64,000 nucleotides of DNA. Source: Marinomonas atlantica (lineage in GTDB: Bacteria; Pseudomonadota; Gammaproteobacteria; Pseudomonadales; Marinomonadaceae). Positions 53,505-61,977 of this stretch are shown piece after piece. The stretch lies in assembly GCF_001639725.1 (NCBI RefSeq), contig NZ_LTAW01000002.1:248001-312000 (forward strand), in the 5' to 3' direction. The number at the start of each line of letters is the position of its first letter. Positions within the stretch are counted from its first letter, which is position 1. A program made the position numbers and the translations under genes. The notes beneath the pieces were generated by a model that did not search any database, was not told where the DNA came from, and worked only from the letters and a program-made list of their open reading frames with translations.

Positions 53505-53894
53505 TCATGCTAGTTTTTGATCTTCACTTAACGCAAGGAATGCAGGAGGCGCACGGGCTTGAGTGGTGCGGGTTGGACGTGTTTGCGGTGTTTTAGACGA
53601 TTTAGTCGGTTGGTCTACAACTTTTTGATGGACATGGAGCGCCAGCGCAGTGGTGGCGGTGTCTATAAAGAAATGCGTACAGGGGCAAGAATGGGAACTA
53701 CTATGCTGACTCGCTTGAGAGTCTGGTTGTGTCTCTTGCTGTAGGTCGGACGTGTAAACAAAATAGGTCTCGACGCCTTGAGTGGTACAAAGCTCGATCC
53801 GTTGCACACCTGACTGACCAATACCGTTCACTAGCGGTACAGCAAAGTACGCTAGCCAGCAGAGGATCAAGAAAAAGTGAGTGCGTTGTTTCAC
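53505..53894 (-). CDS. DUF2946-like small exported protein
   Basis: A 129-residue protein with an N-terminal hydrophobic segment (FFLILCWLAYFAVPLVNGI) and a Cys/His-rich patch (HSSSHSCPCTHFF) like DUF2946 proteins, often encoded with copper or iron uptake genes. It starts with GTG and has only a weak ribosome binding site. It lies 58 bp upstream of the PepSY gene, so they may be co-transcribed. Confidence 0.6.
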   Translation of the reverse strand: MKQRTHFFLILCWLAYFAVPLVNGIGQSGVQRIELCTTQGVETYFVYTSDLQQETQPDSQASQHSSSHSCPCTHFFIDTATTALALHVHQKVVDQPTKSSKTPQTRPTRTTQARAPPAFLALSEDQKLA

Positions 53895-53984
53895 AGTCAG
53901 CCGCTTTGTAAAATAAAAAGTGGCGTGACTTTACTGAAACTTTAAGCAAGCGACAAGCTAAAAATGCTTATTTAGCGACATGCG

Positions 53985-54254
53985 TCAGTCTAAATCATCG
54001 AAACGAATTTGTACTTTTGGCTGCTTCGACTTCTCGGCTTCGGGCAGCTTTAGCGGCTCAACGATCTTTTCCAAACCGTTAATCTTCACCTCCAACGCCA
54101 GCTGCAACCAACGGCCTAACTTACCCTCCGGCCAACCTTTATGGTTAAACCAAAGTAAATACTCCTCGGGTAAATCCACGATCAAACGACCCTCGTACTT
54201 CCCGAATGGCATCTTCTGACGCGCAATATCCAGCAAATCTTGTTTCTCAATCAT
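53985..54254 (-). CDS. DUF3820-family protein
   Basis: An 89-residue cytosolic protein. The motif MPFGKYEGRLIVDLPEEYLLW, followed by KGWPEGKLG, identifies DUF3820 (a putative nuclease-related or virulence-regulator-like domain of unknown function). Start 54254 was taken at MIEKQDLLD; the frame opens four codons earlier. Confidence 0.8.
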   Translation of the reverse strand: MIEKQDLLDIARQKMPFGKYEGRLIVDLPEEYLLWFNHKGWPEGKLGRWLQLALEVKINGLEKIVEPLKLPEAEKSKQPKVQIRFDDLD

Positions 54255-54809
54255 AACCCAAACCACTCCCTAACAAGCCGCAAATATTACCACACAAAAC
54301 CCCTGTAAGACCTCGCTGCGCGAGGGAATCGTACGACCCGATTCCATCGGGGATCACTCGTGCCAAATCTAAATAAATCATCAATGTGCCAAGCTATTTA
54401 GCTTCGGCATCTCAACCTGCATTGATGCTTCATTCCATGGCATTTAATTCGCTTGCGCAATCCTCGTGCCTCGGCCACGACAGCGCGAATCAAACGCATG
54501 GGAATGAGCCAACAGCCTCGCCGTGCGAGGGACTAACTACAGCCAGTTGAATTACCAAGGGGCTTTACGCCTTTTTCCTCAGTAAAAAGTGATAGAACGG
54601 CTGTGCGTCATGCTGCCATGGGACAATGACAGTTAGCGGTTGCCTCTCTGGTCAAATCACGCTACAAAAGGGTACATTAAGAACCAACATAGCGGCGATC
54701 AAAGATGATCTGAAGCGGTATAGTCCAACAGACTCTGATGTTTAGCGAGTTATTTAACAGGGAAGTCCCACCATGAAAAAAGCAAATCCCCTATATAGAC
54801 AACGCAGCC
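54255..54809. other. palindrome-rich intergenic stretch
   Basis: No convincing gene. It has two copies of the same short hairpin, CCTCGC-tgc-GCGAGG (54311-54325) and CCTCGC-cgt-GCGAGG (54516-54530). A larger dyad CATCAATG/CATTGATG (54379-54386 and 54420-54427) encloses a second stem-like pair AAGCTA/TAGCTT. It could be a dispersed repeat, a structured RNA or decayed cassette DNA. Confidence 0.45.
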
Positions 54810-54866
54810 GTTCAACAGTGGGTTATAGTCGCAGCAACGCTGCCGTATAACCCTTAATTGTTAAGT
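54810..54866 (+). repeat. attC-like site (short, left of cassette)
   Basis: GTTCAAC (54810-54816) fits the integron R'' consensus RYYYAAC and GTTAAGT (54860-54866) fits the core GTTRRRY. Between them a strong hairpin pairs GGGTTATA with TATAACCC and GCAGC with GCTGC. Size (57 nt) is that of short 59-base elements. No integron integrase is visible, so this is a structural inference. Confidence 0.4.
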
Positions 54867-54885
54867 GAAGCAGGAGTTCAGCTTG

Positions 54886-55281
54886 GTGCCACATTCGGAC
54901 AAAAAAGAAATGGATGACGAAATTAGCAGGCTTATTGATTCAAAATCAAGGTTGGATCATAGAATATTGCTTACGTTACTGGTATTAGGTGTCTTAGTTG
55001 TTGTTATTTCTTGTTTTGGTATATTTAAGCCAGTTCATGATGCACCAGAAGTTTGGTTTCAACGTAGTGGGTCTATAGCGGTTTTTATAGCACTATTAGT
55101 TGAATATAATGTGCAAAAAAACAAAAATTTTCTTGCCGACTGTAAACCTAGTGACTTTAAATTTTGGAAAACTAATCATCAATATAATTTTCATAAATTA
55201 CACATATACTCAATTTCTTTAGGTGTAATTGGAACAATTATATGGGGCTATGGTGATTTACTTTATAAAGCTTTCATATAA
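54886..55281 (+). CDS. hypothetical two-helix membrane protein (cassette-like gene)
   Basis: A 131-residue protein with two membrane helices near residues 32-52 (ILLTLLVLGVLVVVISCFGIF) and a further pair towards the C-terminus (IYSISLGVIGTIIWGYGDLLY). It is not recognised. GTG 54886 follows AGGAG; TTG 54883 is equally possible. It is AT-rich and sits between two attC-like sites, the usual organisation of an integron gene cassette. Confidence 0.62.
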   Translation: MPHSDKKEMDDEISRLIDSKSRLDHRILLTLLVLGVLVVVISCFGIFKPVHDAPEVWFQRSGSIAVFIALLVEYNVQKNKNFLADCKPSDFKFWKTNHQYNFHKLHIYSISLGVIGTIIWGYGDLLYKAFI

Positions 55282-55374
55282 CAAGTTACTCAAACGGACG
55301 CTAAACAGTTGGCTAGCACTCGTTCCTCGTACATTTTAGCCAACTATTTCGCGCCACTTAGTAAGGTGTTATAA
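55277..55374 (+). repeat. attC-like site (98 nt, right of cassette)
   Basis: The outer arms TATAACA (55277-55283) and TGTTATA (55367-55373) pair perfectly. Imperfect pairing continues inward, and an inner stem pairs AGTTGGCTA (55307-55315) with TAGCCAACT (55337-55345). It begins at the stop codon of the preceding gene. The layout matches marine and Vibrio-type attC sites, although the core GTTATAA departs from GTTRRRY. Confidence 0.48.
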
Positions 55375-55401
55375 GTAAGCTGCTTTTGGAGCTTAAGTTT
55401 A

Positions 55402-55965
55402 ATGTCTGAAAAAGAAAAAATGTTAGCAGGTAGGCTTTATGATCCAAGCGATGAAGAGTTATTAAAGCTTAGATTGAACGCTAGGTTGTTAACTGAAGCG
55501 TTAAATACTACGTCTGTTGAGTTTCACCAAAAGCGTGTTGAAATAGTGAAGCATTTATTTGGCTCTACAGGTAACACTATTCACATTGAGTCTTCTTTCA
55601 ATTGTGACTACGGCTTTAACATTCATGTTGGTGATAATTTCTACGCTAATTTCGGCTGTGTGGTTTTAGATGTTGCTCAAGTAACGTTTGGTAAGAACTG
55701 TTTACTTGGACCTCAAGTTGGAATTTATACGGCGACACACCCTTTAGACCCAACCGAGAGGAGCAGTGGTTTAGAGTTAGCAAAGCCAATCACTTTGGGT
55801 GACAATTGTTGGGTTGGTGGCCATGCGGTTATCAACCCTGGTGTGACCCTTGGCAACAATGTGGTGGTAGCCTCTGGTACAGTGGTAACGAAGAGTTTTG
55901 GAGACAACGTGGTGATTGGTGGTAACCCGGCGAAAGTGTTAAAAGACATCGTCGCTGAGCCATAA
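55402..55965 (+). CDS. sugar O-acetyltransferase, Maa/LacA family
   Basis: A 187-residue hexapeptide-repeat enzyme that transfers acetyl from acetyl-CoA to a sugar hydroxyl. The N-terminal cap EKMLAGRLYDPSDEELLKLR is typical of maltose/galactoside acetyltransferases. The left-handed beta-helix runs to SFGDNVVIGGNPAKVL, and the catalytic His is in ATHPLD. GGAG precedes the ATG. It directly follows the second attC-like site, and a partial attC-like start (GCATAACAAAGC, 55970-55981) follows it, so it may be a second cassette. Confidence 0.9.
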   Translation: MSEKEKMLAGRLYDPSDEELLKLRLNARLLTEALNTTSVEFHQKRVEIVKHLFGSTGNTIHIESSFNCDYGFNIHVGDNFYANFGCVVLDVAQVTFGKNCLLGPQVGIYTATHPLDPTERSSGLELAKPITLGDNCWVGGHAVINPGVTLGNNVVVASGTVVTKSFGDNVVIGGNPAKVLKDIVAEP

Positions 55966-56096
55966 TTACGCATAACAAAGCATTTGATAGTGATCTCCAA
56001 CACATGGCATTGTGGCATTTTCAGTCCTTCGCTTTAGATTATTCTAGAAGCGTGTTCACCTCATTAGTACTTCGCTAAAATCCTAAAGGAGTTAAG

Positions 56097-56414
56097 ATGT
56101 CTCTTATCGCTAACACACCGAAACCGCCGTACTACGCGGTGATTTTTACATCTCATAGAACGGATGATGGTAACGGTTACAACCAAATGGCGGATCGAAT
56201 GGTTGAGTTAGCGTCAAAGCAGCCAGGTTTTCTAGGCATAGAGTCTGCGCGAGAAGAAGTCGGTATTACTGTATCGTACTGGTCTGATCTTGAGTCTATT
56301 AAACAGTGGAAAGCCAATGCCGAGCATCAAGAAGCCCAAAGGCTGGGTCATGAAAAATGGTATTCATCATTTAAAACACGAATATCAAAAGTAGAGCGTG
56401 ACTACGGCATTTAA
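56097..56414 (+). CDS. antibiotic biosynthesis monooxygenase (ABM)-domain protein
   Basis: A 105-residue ABM/EthD-like ferredoxin-fold protein. It shows YYAVIFTSHRT, ELASKQPGFLGIESARE and SYWSDLESIKQWKANAEHQEAQRLG. These small dimeric proteins bind quinone-like or heme-like ligands; the function here is unknown. AAAGGAG precedes the ATG. Confidence 0.86.
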   Translation: MSLIANTPKPPYYAVIFTSHRTDDGNGYNQMADRMVELASKQPGFLGIESAREEVGITVSYWSDLESIKQWKANAEHQEAQRLGHEKWYSSFKTRISKVERDYGI

Positions 56415-56549
56415 AAGCCAAATCCATACGATTATTAGTCCTTTAATATCATTTCCAAAGTCCTGATTCTTGGGGCTATCCATACAGAATACCTAATTAG
56501 AAAAAGAGAGTTTTTCTCTTTCTTTATGACAAAGCTTTAAAGCTCTCTG

Positions 56550-58049
56550 TCACTGTATCCCATTTTGTGAGCAGACCTTTCGCTTGATTTGGGTCGTCGA
56601 AATTCCATCTGTTTTTGGCGCGTAGATCACCTCAATACCTAATAGGGCTAATGTCTGTTCTAGTTTCTGCCAGCGTTCGGAGCCTTGCCACTCGATGCCA
56701 CAAACGACTGTTTTAATGTTTAATGAGTCTATCCACTCAGCAGCGGCTTGGGTTTGCGCCATGGGGGCGGCAACAATATGACTTTCATCGACAATGGCGA
56801 GTGCTGTGATTAGATTGCGTCGCTGCGTCTCATTCATAATGGGTGCGTAGCCTTTGCTTTGCAGGCAAAAGCTGTCAGGCGCAATACCCACCACTAGAGC
56901 TTCTCCCTGTTGACGAGCAAACTCTAGGTAGCGTAAATGGCCTTCATGCATCAGGTCGAAATATCCTAGGGCTAATACTCGTTTTTGGTTACTGTACTGG
57001 GTATGCAGCGTATTAAGCTGTCGGCTTATCAGGCTAAGCACAGTGTCTTGAGGTTTATGGCTACGAAGTACCTCGAGAATACGTATTGCTCTTGCTGTAT
57101 TTCCTCGAAGCCATTGAGCATATAAACGCGAGTAGCCGTAGCAATAGGATAACCAAGAAAACTGCCGAAGATTGTGGGCACAAACAATGGTGTCGAAATC
57201 CCCATCCGGAGTACGCCAATTTTCACCATATAAGGCAGTTAGAACGTGATCAGGTCGGCTCAAGTGCCACACTTCTCCTGCAGGGGTAGAGCGATTTGAG
57301 AGTGCGATTTTTGGAAAGAAGGTAATACGATTCCAATGAAAGGGTATTCCTTCTACCCATAGGCCACACATGGTTTCGCCGCTGGCGTTATCAGTGCCAA
57401 AACCGCATAAATCCAGTGCGATGCCGGTTTTCTGATGCCTAAAACAGCGCGGATTCATTAAATCATAGGAGCGAGACGCCTCATTCCAGCCGTGCTCGGT
57501 CAATACCTGAATAGCTTTATCCATTTGCAGCCAATCCAGCCCAACGTCCAAGTCTTTGTCATTGGCAAGCAAGCTCCCTTCACGCTCTAAGCCTAAAAGC
57601 GTTCCGGCACAAGCAAAGGCATATACGCCATGTCGTTTTAATAAAGACAATGTTTGCCACAGCAGCTCTTCACCTTGTTCTTGCGTAAACGGCGCTGCAG
57701 AGAAAGAAGTTTGTGAAGGCTGCCAATCTTGTTCTGTCTGAATAGAAAGGAGCGTTAATGCAGTATGAAAAGCCGTGGCTGCTTGAGGTAGCTGTTTTGC
57801 CTGCTGCAAGCATTGCCCAAGGACATGGAAAATTTGATGTGAGTGGGGGACTTGAGTCACAAGCTCCTGTAAAGCAGGAATCCATTGCTGACCTTTTCCA
57901 TCCAGTACGGCAATCTGTGCCAAATAAACTGGCGCCATCACCAGCTCAGGGGAAGAGGTTTTGACTTGCTTAAGTAGCGTCTTAGCTTCAGCGTATTGCC
58001 CTGCATGAAAATGCTTGATGGCAGTGTTGAGTTGATTAAGTGGGGACAT
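56550..58049 (-). CDS. TPR - LicD-like - cytidylyltransferase fusion protein
   Basis: A 499-residue soluble protein of three parts. Residues 1-100 are TPR-like helical repeats. Residues about 125-300 carry a LicD/fukutin-like nucleotidyltransferase region, with GTLLGLEREGSLLANDKDLDVGLD holding metal-binding aspartates D164, D166 and D168. Residues about 355-499 are a glycerol-phosphate/choline-type cytidylyltransferase with H368-E-G-H371 (GYFDLMHEGH) and the closing STTQIKRK. The set suggests synthesis of a CDP-activated alcohol and its transfer as a phosphodiester onto a glycan. Such an arrangement is unusual in one chain. No capsule or LPS genes are beside it. Confidence 0.78.
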   Translation of the reverse strand: MSPLNQLNTAIKHFHAGQYAEAKTLLKQVKTSSPELVMAPVYLAQIAVLDGKGQQWIPALQELVTQVPHSHQIFHVLGQCLQQAKQLPQAATAFHTALTLLSIQTEQDWQPSQTSFSAAPFTQEQGEELLWQTLSLLKRHGVYAFACAGTLLGLEREGSLLANDKDLDVGLDWLQMDKAIQVLTEHGWNEASRSYDLMNPRCFRHQKTGIALDLCGFGTDNASGETMCGLWVEGIPFHWNRITFFPKIALSNRSTPAGEVWHLSRPDHVLTALYGENWRTPDGDFDTIVCAHNLRQFSWLSYCYGYSRLYAQWLRGNTARAIRILEVLRSHKPQDTVLSLISRQLNTLHTQYSNQKRVLALGYFDLMHEGHLRYLEFARQQGEALVVGIAPDSFCLQSKGYAPIMNETQRRNLITALAIVDESHIVAAPMAQTQAAAEWIDSLNIKTVVCGIEWQGSERWQKLEQTLALLGIEVIYAPKTDGISTTQIKRKVCSQNGIQ

Positions 58050-58475
58050 AGCGTTCCAGTAAGGTTATATACTCGTCTGATTATCTGTGAAAAGGTCTGT
58101 TTTAAGATTGAAATGATTGATGATAAAAGAAAAATAATACTTTGTGCGATTTTGGCTATTTTTTAACGGAAAGGTTATATCAATAATGCAGACATTAAAC
58201 GTTTTCGAATTAAGCGTGCTTGAATAAGAGAAATAGCAAAATAGTTGGCTATTTTCACTTTACGATATTAAACAGTTCCAATGCTTCTAATCGTTAATAC
58301 ACGGTAACTGCCAATAACATAGACACTTTTACTTCGCATCGAACCGCTGGGCTAAGGTCTTAGCTGAAGACATCTTTGGTTGGAAAGTGATGCTAATCAC
58401 ACCACACTATGGCTATAACACGCTATTTTTGGCTTAATGAAGGCTCTGAAATTAGGTTTAGGATAGTTGCATTTT
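58050..58475. other. intergenic region upstream of pqiA
   Basis: 426 bp divergent gap with AT-rich promoter-like sequence. A small stem AAAATAG-ttgg-CTATTTT lies at 58238-58255. A 40-codon open stretch without a start ends at 58437 (includes FYFASNRWAKVLAEDIFGWK), perhaps a coding remnant. No SoxR box was recognised. Confidence 0.4.
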
Positions 58476-59603
58476 ATGGTGCAAAACGCGGATGCCAGTA
58501 AGTCAGTGACATGTCGCCATTGTGGTTTAAACACGCTGGTGCCTATTCTGTCGCCTAAACAAAAAGCCCATTGTCCCCGTTGTGATCATATTCTGACATC
58601 ATTCACGTCCAACTGGGTTGATAAGGTGTTAGCTCTCAGCCTTTCGGCAATGCTTTTATTGATCCTGTCCTTAAGCTTTTATTTTTTATCGTTTGATGTG
58701 AATGGCATGAAAACGTCCGTCACATTGATCTCTGTGGTCGATGCCATGGAGGATCAAGGTTACCTAGCGTTGGCTGTGTTGATTTTTATACTGTGTATTA
58801 TCTTGCCCATTGGCGTTATTTCAATGCTGTTGTTCTGGATGTTGGCTATCAAGTTTGGGTTTGGGGTACGCGCGGCGCAAGCTCAGGTCAAGCTATGCTT
58901 TGCGTTTCTTAAATGGTGTATGCCGGAAGTCTTTATTGTCAGTGCGTTAGTCAGTATGGTTAAGCTGGTGACCATAGCTGAAGTTGAGATCGGCCCTGGG
59001 CTTTATTTCTACGGAGCATTTATTGTCGTCTATGTGCTTATATTGCAGCTTTTAGATCGACATCAAGTTGAAATAGCTTTGCTTGAAGCCTCTTTACCGC
59101 CTAAGCCAGTACAAACTCAGCAACGTTTGCAGTGGATTTGGGCATTGTTGATTACTTCTGTGCTTTTATATCTTCCCGCAAATCTATTACCGATTATGAC
59201 AACACGTTTTTTAGGGGATGATGACCCTTCTACCATCGTCGGGGGGGTAATTACACTGTGGCAGAATAAGTCGTATTTCATTGCCATAGTGATTTTTTTT
59301 ACCAGTGTTTTAGTACCTATATTTAAAATTTTAGCCTTAGCGTATTTAAGTTATTCAGTACGAGCTTCTTATGCTTACAATGTAAAACAACGCTCATTAC
59401 TTTATCGAGTGACGGAATTTATGGGGCGTTGGTCCATGATCGATGTCTTTGTGGTGGCTATTTTGGCTGGATTAGTGCGATTAGGGAGTACGATGAGTGT
59501 GTATCCAGGCCCTGCGGTAGTGGCCTTTTGTGCTGTAGTAATTTTGACCATGATGGCAGCGATGTCATTTGATAGCAGAATGTTGTGGGATGAACAATCA
59601 TGA
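58476..59603 (+). CDS. pqiA: paraquat-inducible protein A (inner-membrane subunit)
   Basis: A 375-residue inner-membrane protein. A zinc-ribbon-like CRHCGLN...CPRC pair in the N-terminus precedes PqiA helices arranged in two halves, as in the family. It forms with PqiB and PqiC a trans-envelope lipid transport system. ATG 58476 was preferred over TTG 58467. Stop and pqiB start overlap (ATGA). The C-terminal half lacks the second zinc-ribbon of E. coli PqiA, which may explain the shorter length (375 versus about 417). Confidence 0.88.
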   Translation: MVQNADASKSVTCRHCGLNTLVPILSPKQKAHCPRCDHILTSFTSNWVDKVLALSLSAMLLLILSLSFYFLSFDVNGMKTSVTLISVVDAMEDQGYLALAVLIFILCIILPIGVISMLLFWMLAIKFGFGVRAAQAQVKLCFAFLKWCMPEVFIVSALVSMVKLVTIAEVEIGPGLYFYGAFIVVYVLILQLLDRHQVEIALLEASLPPKPVQTQQRLQWIWALLITSVLLYLPANLLPIMTTRFLGDDDPSTIVGGVITLWQNKSYFIAIVIFFTSVLVPIFKILALAYLSYSVRASYAYNVKQRSLLYRVTEFMGRWSMIDVFVVAILAGLVRLGSTMSVYPGPAVVAFCAVVILTMMAAMSFDSRMLWDEQS

Positions 59604-61255
59604 GTGTTTCGCAGGAAAGTAGTGGCGAAAAAACAACCCCCGCGGTTGTGAAAAGTACCCAGAAGGTTTCGAAAATATGGTTGATCCCGATCATTACTCT
59701 ATTGTTCGGTGCTTGGTTTGTTCTTCAAGATATCAAAAGCCAAGGGGTCTCTATCGAGATAGAGTTCGATACGGCATCTGGTCTTGAAGAAGGAAAAACT
59801 GAGATCCGGATACGCGATGTTGTCATGGGGCGAGTGGATAATATTCGTTTAAGTGAAGATTCATCAAATGTGCTCGTGACGGCGAAGATGAATGAGGGGG
59901 CGAATAAATTTCTACGCTCAGACACACGTTTTTGGGTCGTTTCTCCTAAAATTTCCTTGGCGGGAGTGTCTGGCTTACAGACCTTAGTTTCAGGTGCCTA
60001 TATTGATATGTCTCCAGGTTTAGAGGGCGAACCTAAAACTGAGTTTAAAGCGTTAAAAGAGCCTCCAGTGACACCGATCGGTACACCTGGTGTGCGGGTG
60101 CATTTGACAAGTGAAGAGACGTTTACAGCTCAAGTTGGCGACCCTATGATGTATCGAGGTTTATCGGTAGGTCGTATTGAGACAGTGGATTATGACTTAG
60201 AAGCACAGCAAGCAAAGTACAGTGCTTTTATTGTGGCGCCGTTTGATCAGTTGATTACTGCAAACACACGCTTTTGGAATTCCAGTGGTATCGAAGTGCA
60301 GCTCGGTGCCGATGGCGTAGGCTTAACGACATCCAATCTTGAGTCACTTTTGATTGGCGGCATTACTTTTGATGAGCCTAAAGGGATGCCTTCGAAAGGG
60401 CCTTTGAAAGACGATCATGTCTTTGAGATTTATCCTTCTAAGAAGAGTGCGGATGACCACCGGTATTCGGAAAAAGTGTATTACATTTTAATGGTTGAAA
60501 GCTCTGTCCGAGGCTTAGAAAAAGGCGCCCCTGTGGAGTATCGGGGTTTGAAAGTTGGCCAAGTTGAAGCCATTAATTTTGAGATCGAGGAGATGGAGCG
60601 CGCTTTGAGTGCAGACGCGTATAAAATTCCTGTATTGATCTCGGTTCAACCTGCGTTGGTTAACTTAGACGACACACCATCCGGTAAAGAGAAAATCTCA
60701 AAACAAATCTCTACATGGGTAGATCGCGGACTGAGAGCCTCCCTTAAAACCGGTAATCTATTAACGGGTGCGGTGTTTGTCGACTTACAGCATTACGATA
60801 ATGTCGCCAGCGAAAGCTTAGGCAGTCGGCAAGGTTTTGCTGTTATTCCGACGGTACCAGATCAGATTGTACAGTTCGCCGATCAGCTTAATGCCACGAT
60901 GGATAAGATCAATGCCTTACCGATTAAAGGCATGGCGCAGGATTTACGCACACTGCTTCAAGATTTGGCCCGTAGCACCAAAGCATTTAACGAGACCAGT
61001 AGCTCGCTGACGACTAAGCTCGACGAGTTAGATATGCGCGGTATTAATGGCACGCTTAACAGTCTGAATGATTTGTTATCATCCCTTGCTAAGGATGACC
61101 AAGGCCTGTCGTCGGTCAACCAAACGATGGTGGAAGTGCAAGAAGCGATTCGCGAGTTGAAGCCGTTGCTACAAAAAATGAACAGTGCGCCGAACAGTCT
61201 TATTTTCAAAAGTAAGGTCGCGCCTGATATTGAGCCACGAGGAGTGAATCGATGA
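59600..61255 (+). CDS. pqiB: PqiB, MCE-domain lipid transport protein
   Basis: A 551-residue periplasmic protein with one N-terminal membrane helix (IWLIPIITLLFGAWFVLQ) and three MCE domains, starting near residues 50, 165 and 290 (each with G-x-V-E/Y-x-G-x-x-x-G-x-V/I). A long C-terminal coiled-coil region (about 430-530) makes the channel needle. Three MCE domains fit PqiB rather than the seven-domain YebT. Starts at an ATGA overlap with pqiA. Confidence 0.94.
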   Translation: MSVSQESSGEKTTPAVVKSTQKVSKIWLIPIITLLFGAWFVLQDIKSQGVSIEIEFDTASGLEEGKTEIRIRDVVMGRVDNIRLSEDSSNVLVTAKMNEGANKFLRSDTRFWVVSPKISLAGVSGLQTLVSGAYIDMSPGLEGEPKTEFKALKEPPVTPIGTPGVRVHLTSEETFTAQVGDPMMYRGLSVGRIETVDYDLEAQQAKYSAFIVAPFDQLITANTRFWNSSGIEVQLGADGVGLTTSNLESLLIGGITFDEPKGMPSKGPLKDDHVFEIYPSKKSADDHRYSEKVYYILMVESSVRGLEKGAPVEYRGLKVGQVEAINFEIEEMERALSADAYKIPVLISVQPALVNLDDTPSGKEKISKQISTWVDRGLRASLKTGNLLTGAVFVDLQHYDNVASESLGSRQGFAVIPTVPDQIVQFADQLNATMDKINALPIKGMAQDLRTLLQDLARSTKAFNETSSSLTTKLDELDMRGINGTLNSLNDLLSSLAKDDQGLSSVNQTMVEVQEAIRELKPLLQKMNSAPNSLIFKSKVAPDIEPRGVNR

Positions 61256-61821
61256 GAATTGCAGTATGGCTGCTATGTGTACTGGCGTTGAGTGGATGCT
61301 CTACGACGACTTTAGAGCCACCTAAGTATTATGTGCTCAGTGTAGCGCCCAGTACTCTTATAGATCGGGAAGAAGATTCAATTCAGGTAACGCTGGATAA
61401 CATTAAGCTGGCTGGGTATTTGCAAAGCTCGAATATGGTGTTGCAGGTGTCTGATCATGAATTGTTTTTCTCCAGCAATCACCTTTGGGCAGAATCACTC
61501 AAGGTTGGCATTGAAAAAACGTTAGCCCAACACGTCTCGCTGACATCGACGGGTGAAACCTCGCCCATATATTTAGACATTGTGATTGATTATTTTCATA
61601 CCATTGATCAAGACTCGGTCATTTTAGCCGGTAGCTTTGCCTTAAGAGAGGCGAGTAAACCTGTCAAAAGACAATCTTTCTCGTTAAGCGAACCGCTTAG
61701 TCGTTCAGGTTATCACTATTCGGTGTCGGTTATGTCCGATTTAGTAGATCAGTTAGGACGTGACATCAGTCAACAGGTAGAGGAATACAAAAGCTCCGAC
61801 ATCAGTGCCACTGATATATAA
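61252..61821 (+). CDS. pqiC: PqiC-like outer-membrane lipoprotein
   Basis: A 189-residue lipoprotein (lipobox LSGC, Cys near residue 17) with the ABC-type auxiliary domain (PPKYYVLS at the mature start). It interacts with PqiB in the outer membrane. It overlaps pqiB by ATGA. Family length is the same as E. coli PqiC. Confidence 0.9.
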   Translation: MRIAVWLLCVLALSGCSTTTLEPPKYYVLSVAPSTLIDREEDSIQVTLDNIKLAGYLQSSNMVLQVSDHELFFSSNHLWAESLKVGIEKTLAQHVSLTSTGETSPIYLDIVIDYFHTIDQDSVILAGSFALREASKPVKRQSFSLSEPLSRSGYHYSVSVMSDLVDQLGRDISQQVEEYKSSDISATDI

Positions 61822-61977
61822 ATCGATAGGAAATGAAGCGAGCTACTAATTTCCTAGATAGTATACTGAACAAGTGATGGCGGTGCTGGTGTTCGGTTAT
61901 CCCTGAAAGTCCTATGATTAATTTTGAAGCTCTCCAAGTCATTGCCAATTTTGGGGCATGACAAAAGGAAAGGTCTT

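Noticed and set aside
54773-54850. 25-codon frame with a possible ribosome binding site (begins MKKANPLYRQ)
   Set aside because: It overlaps the attC-like hairpin and has low complexity; translation is not supported.
58319-58437. 40-codon open stretch upstream of pqiA
   Set aside because: It has no start codon or ribosome binding site and no recognisable family; recorded only as a possible remnant.
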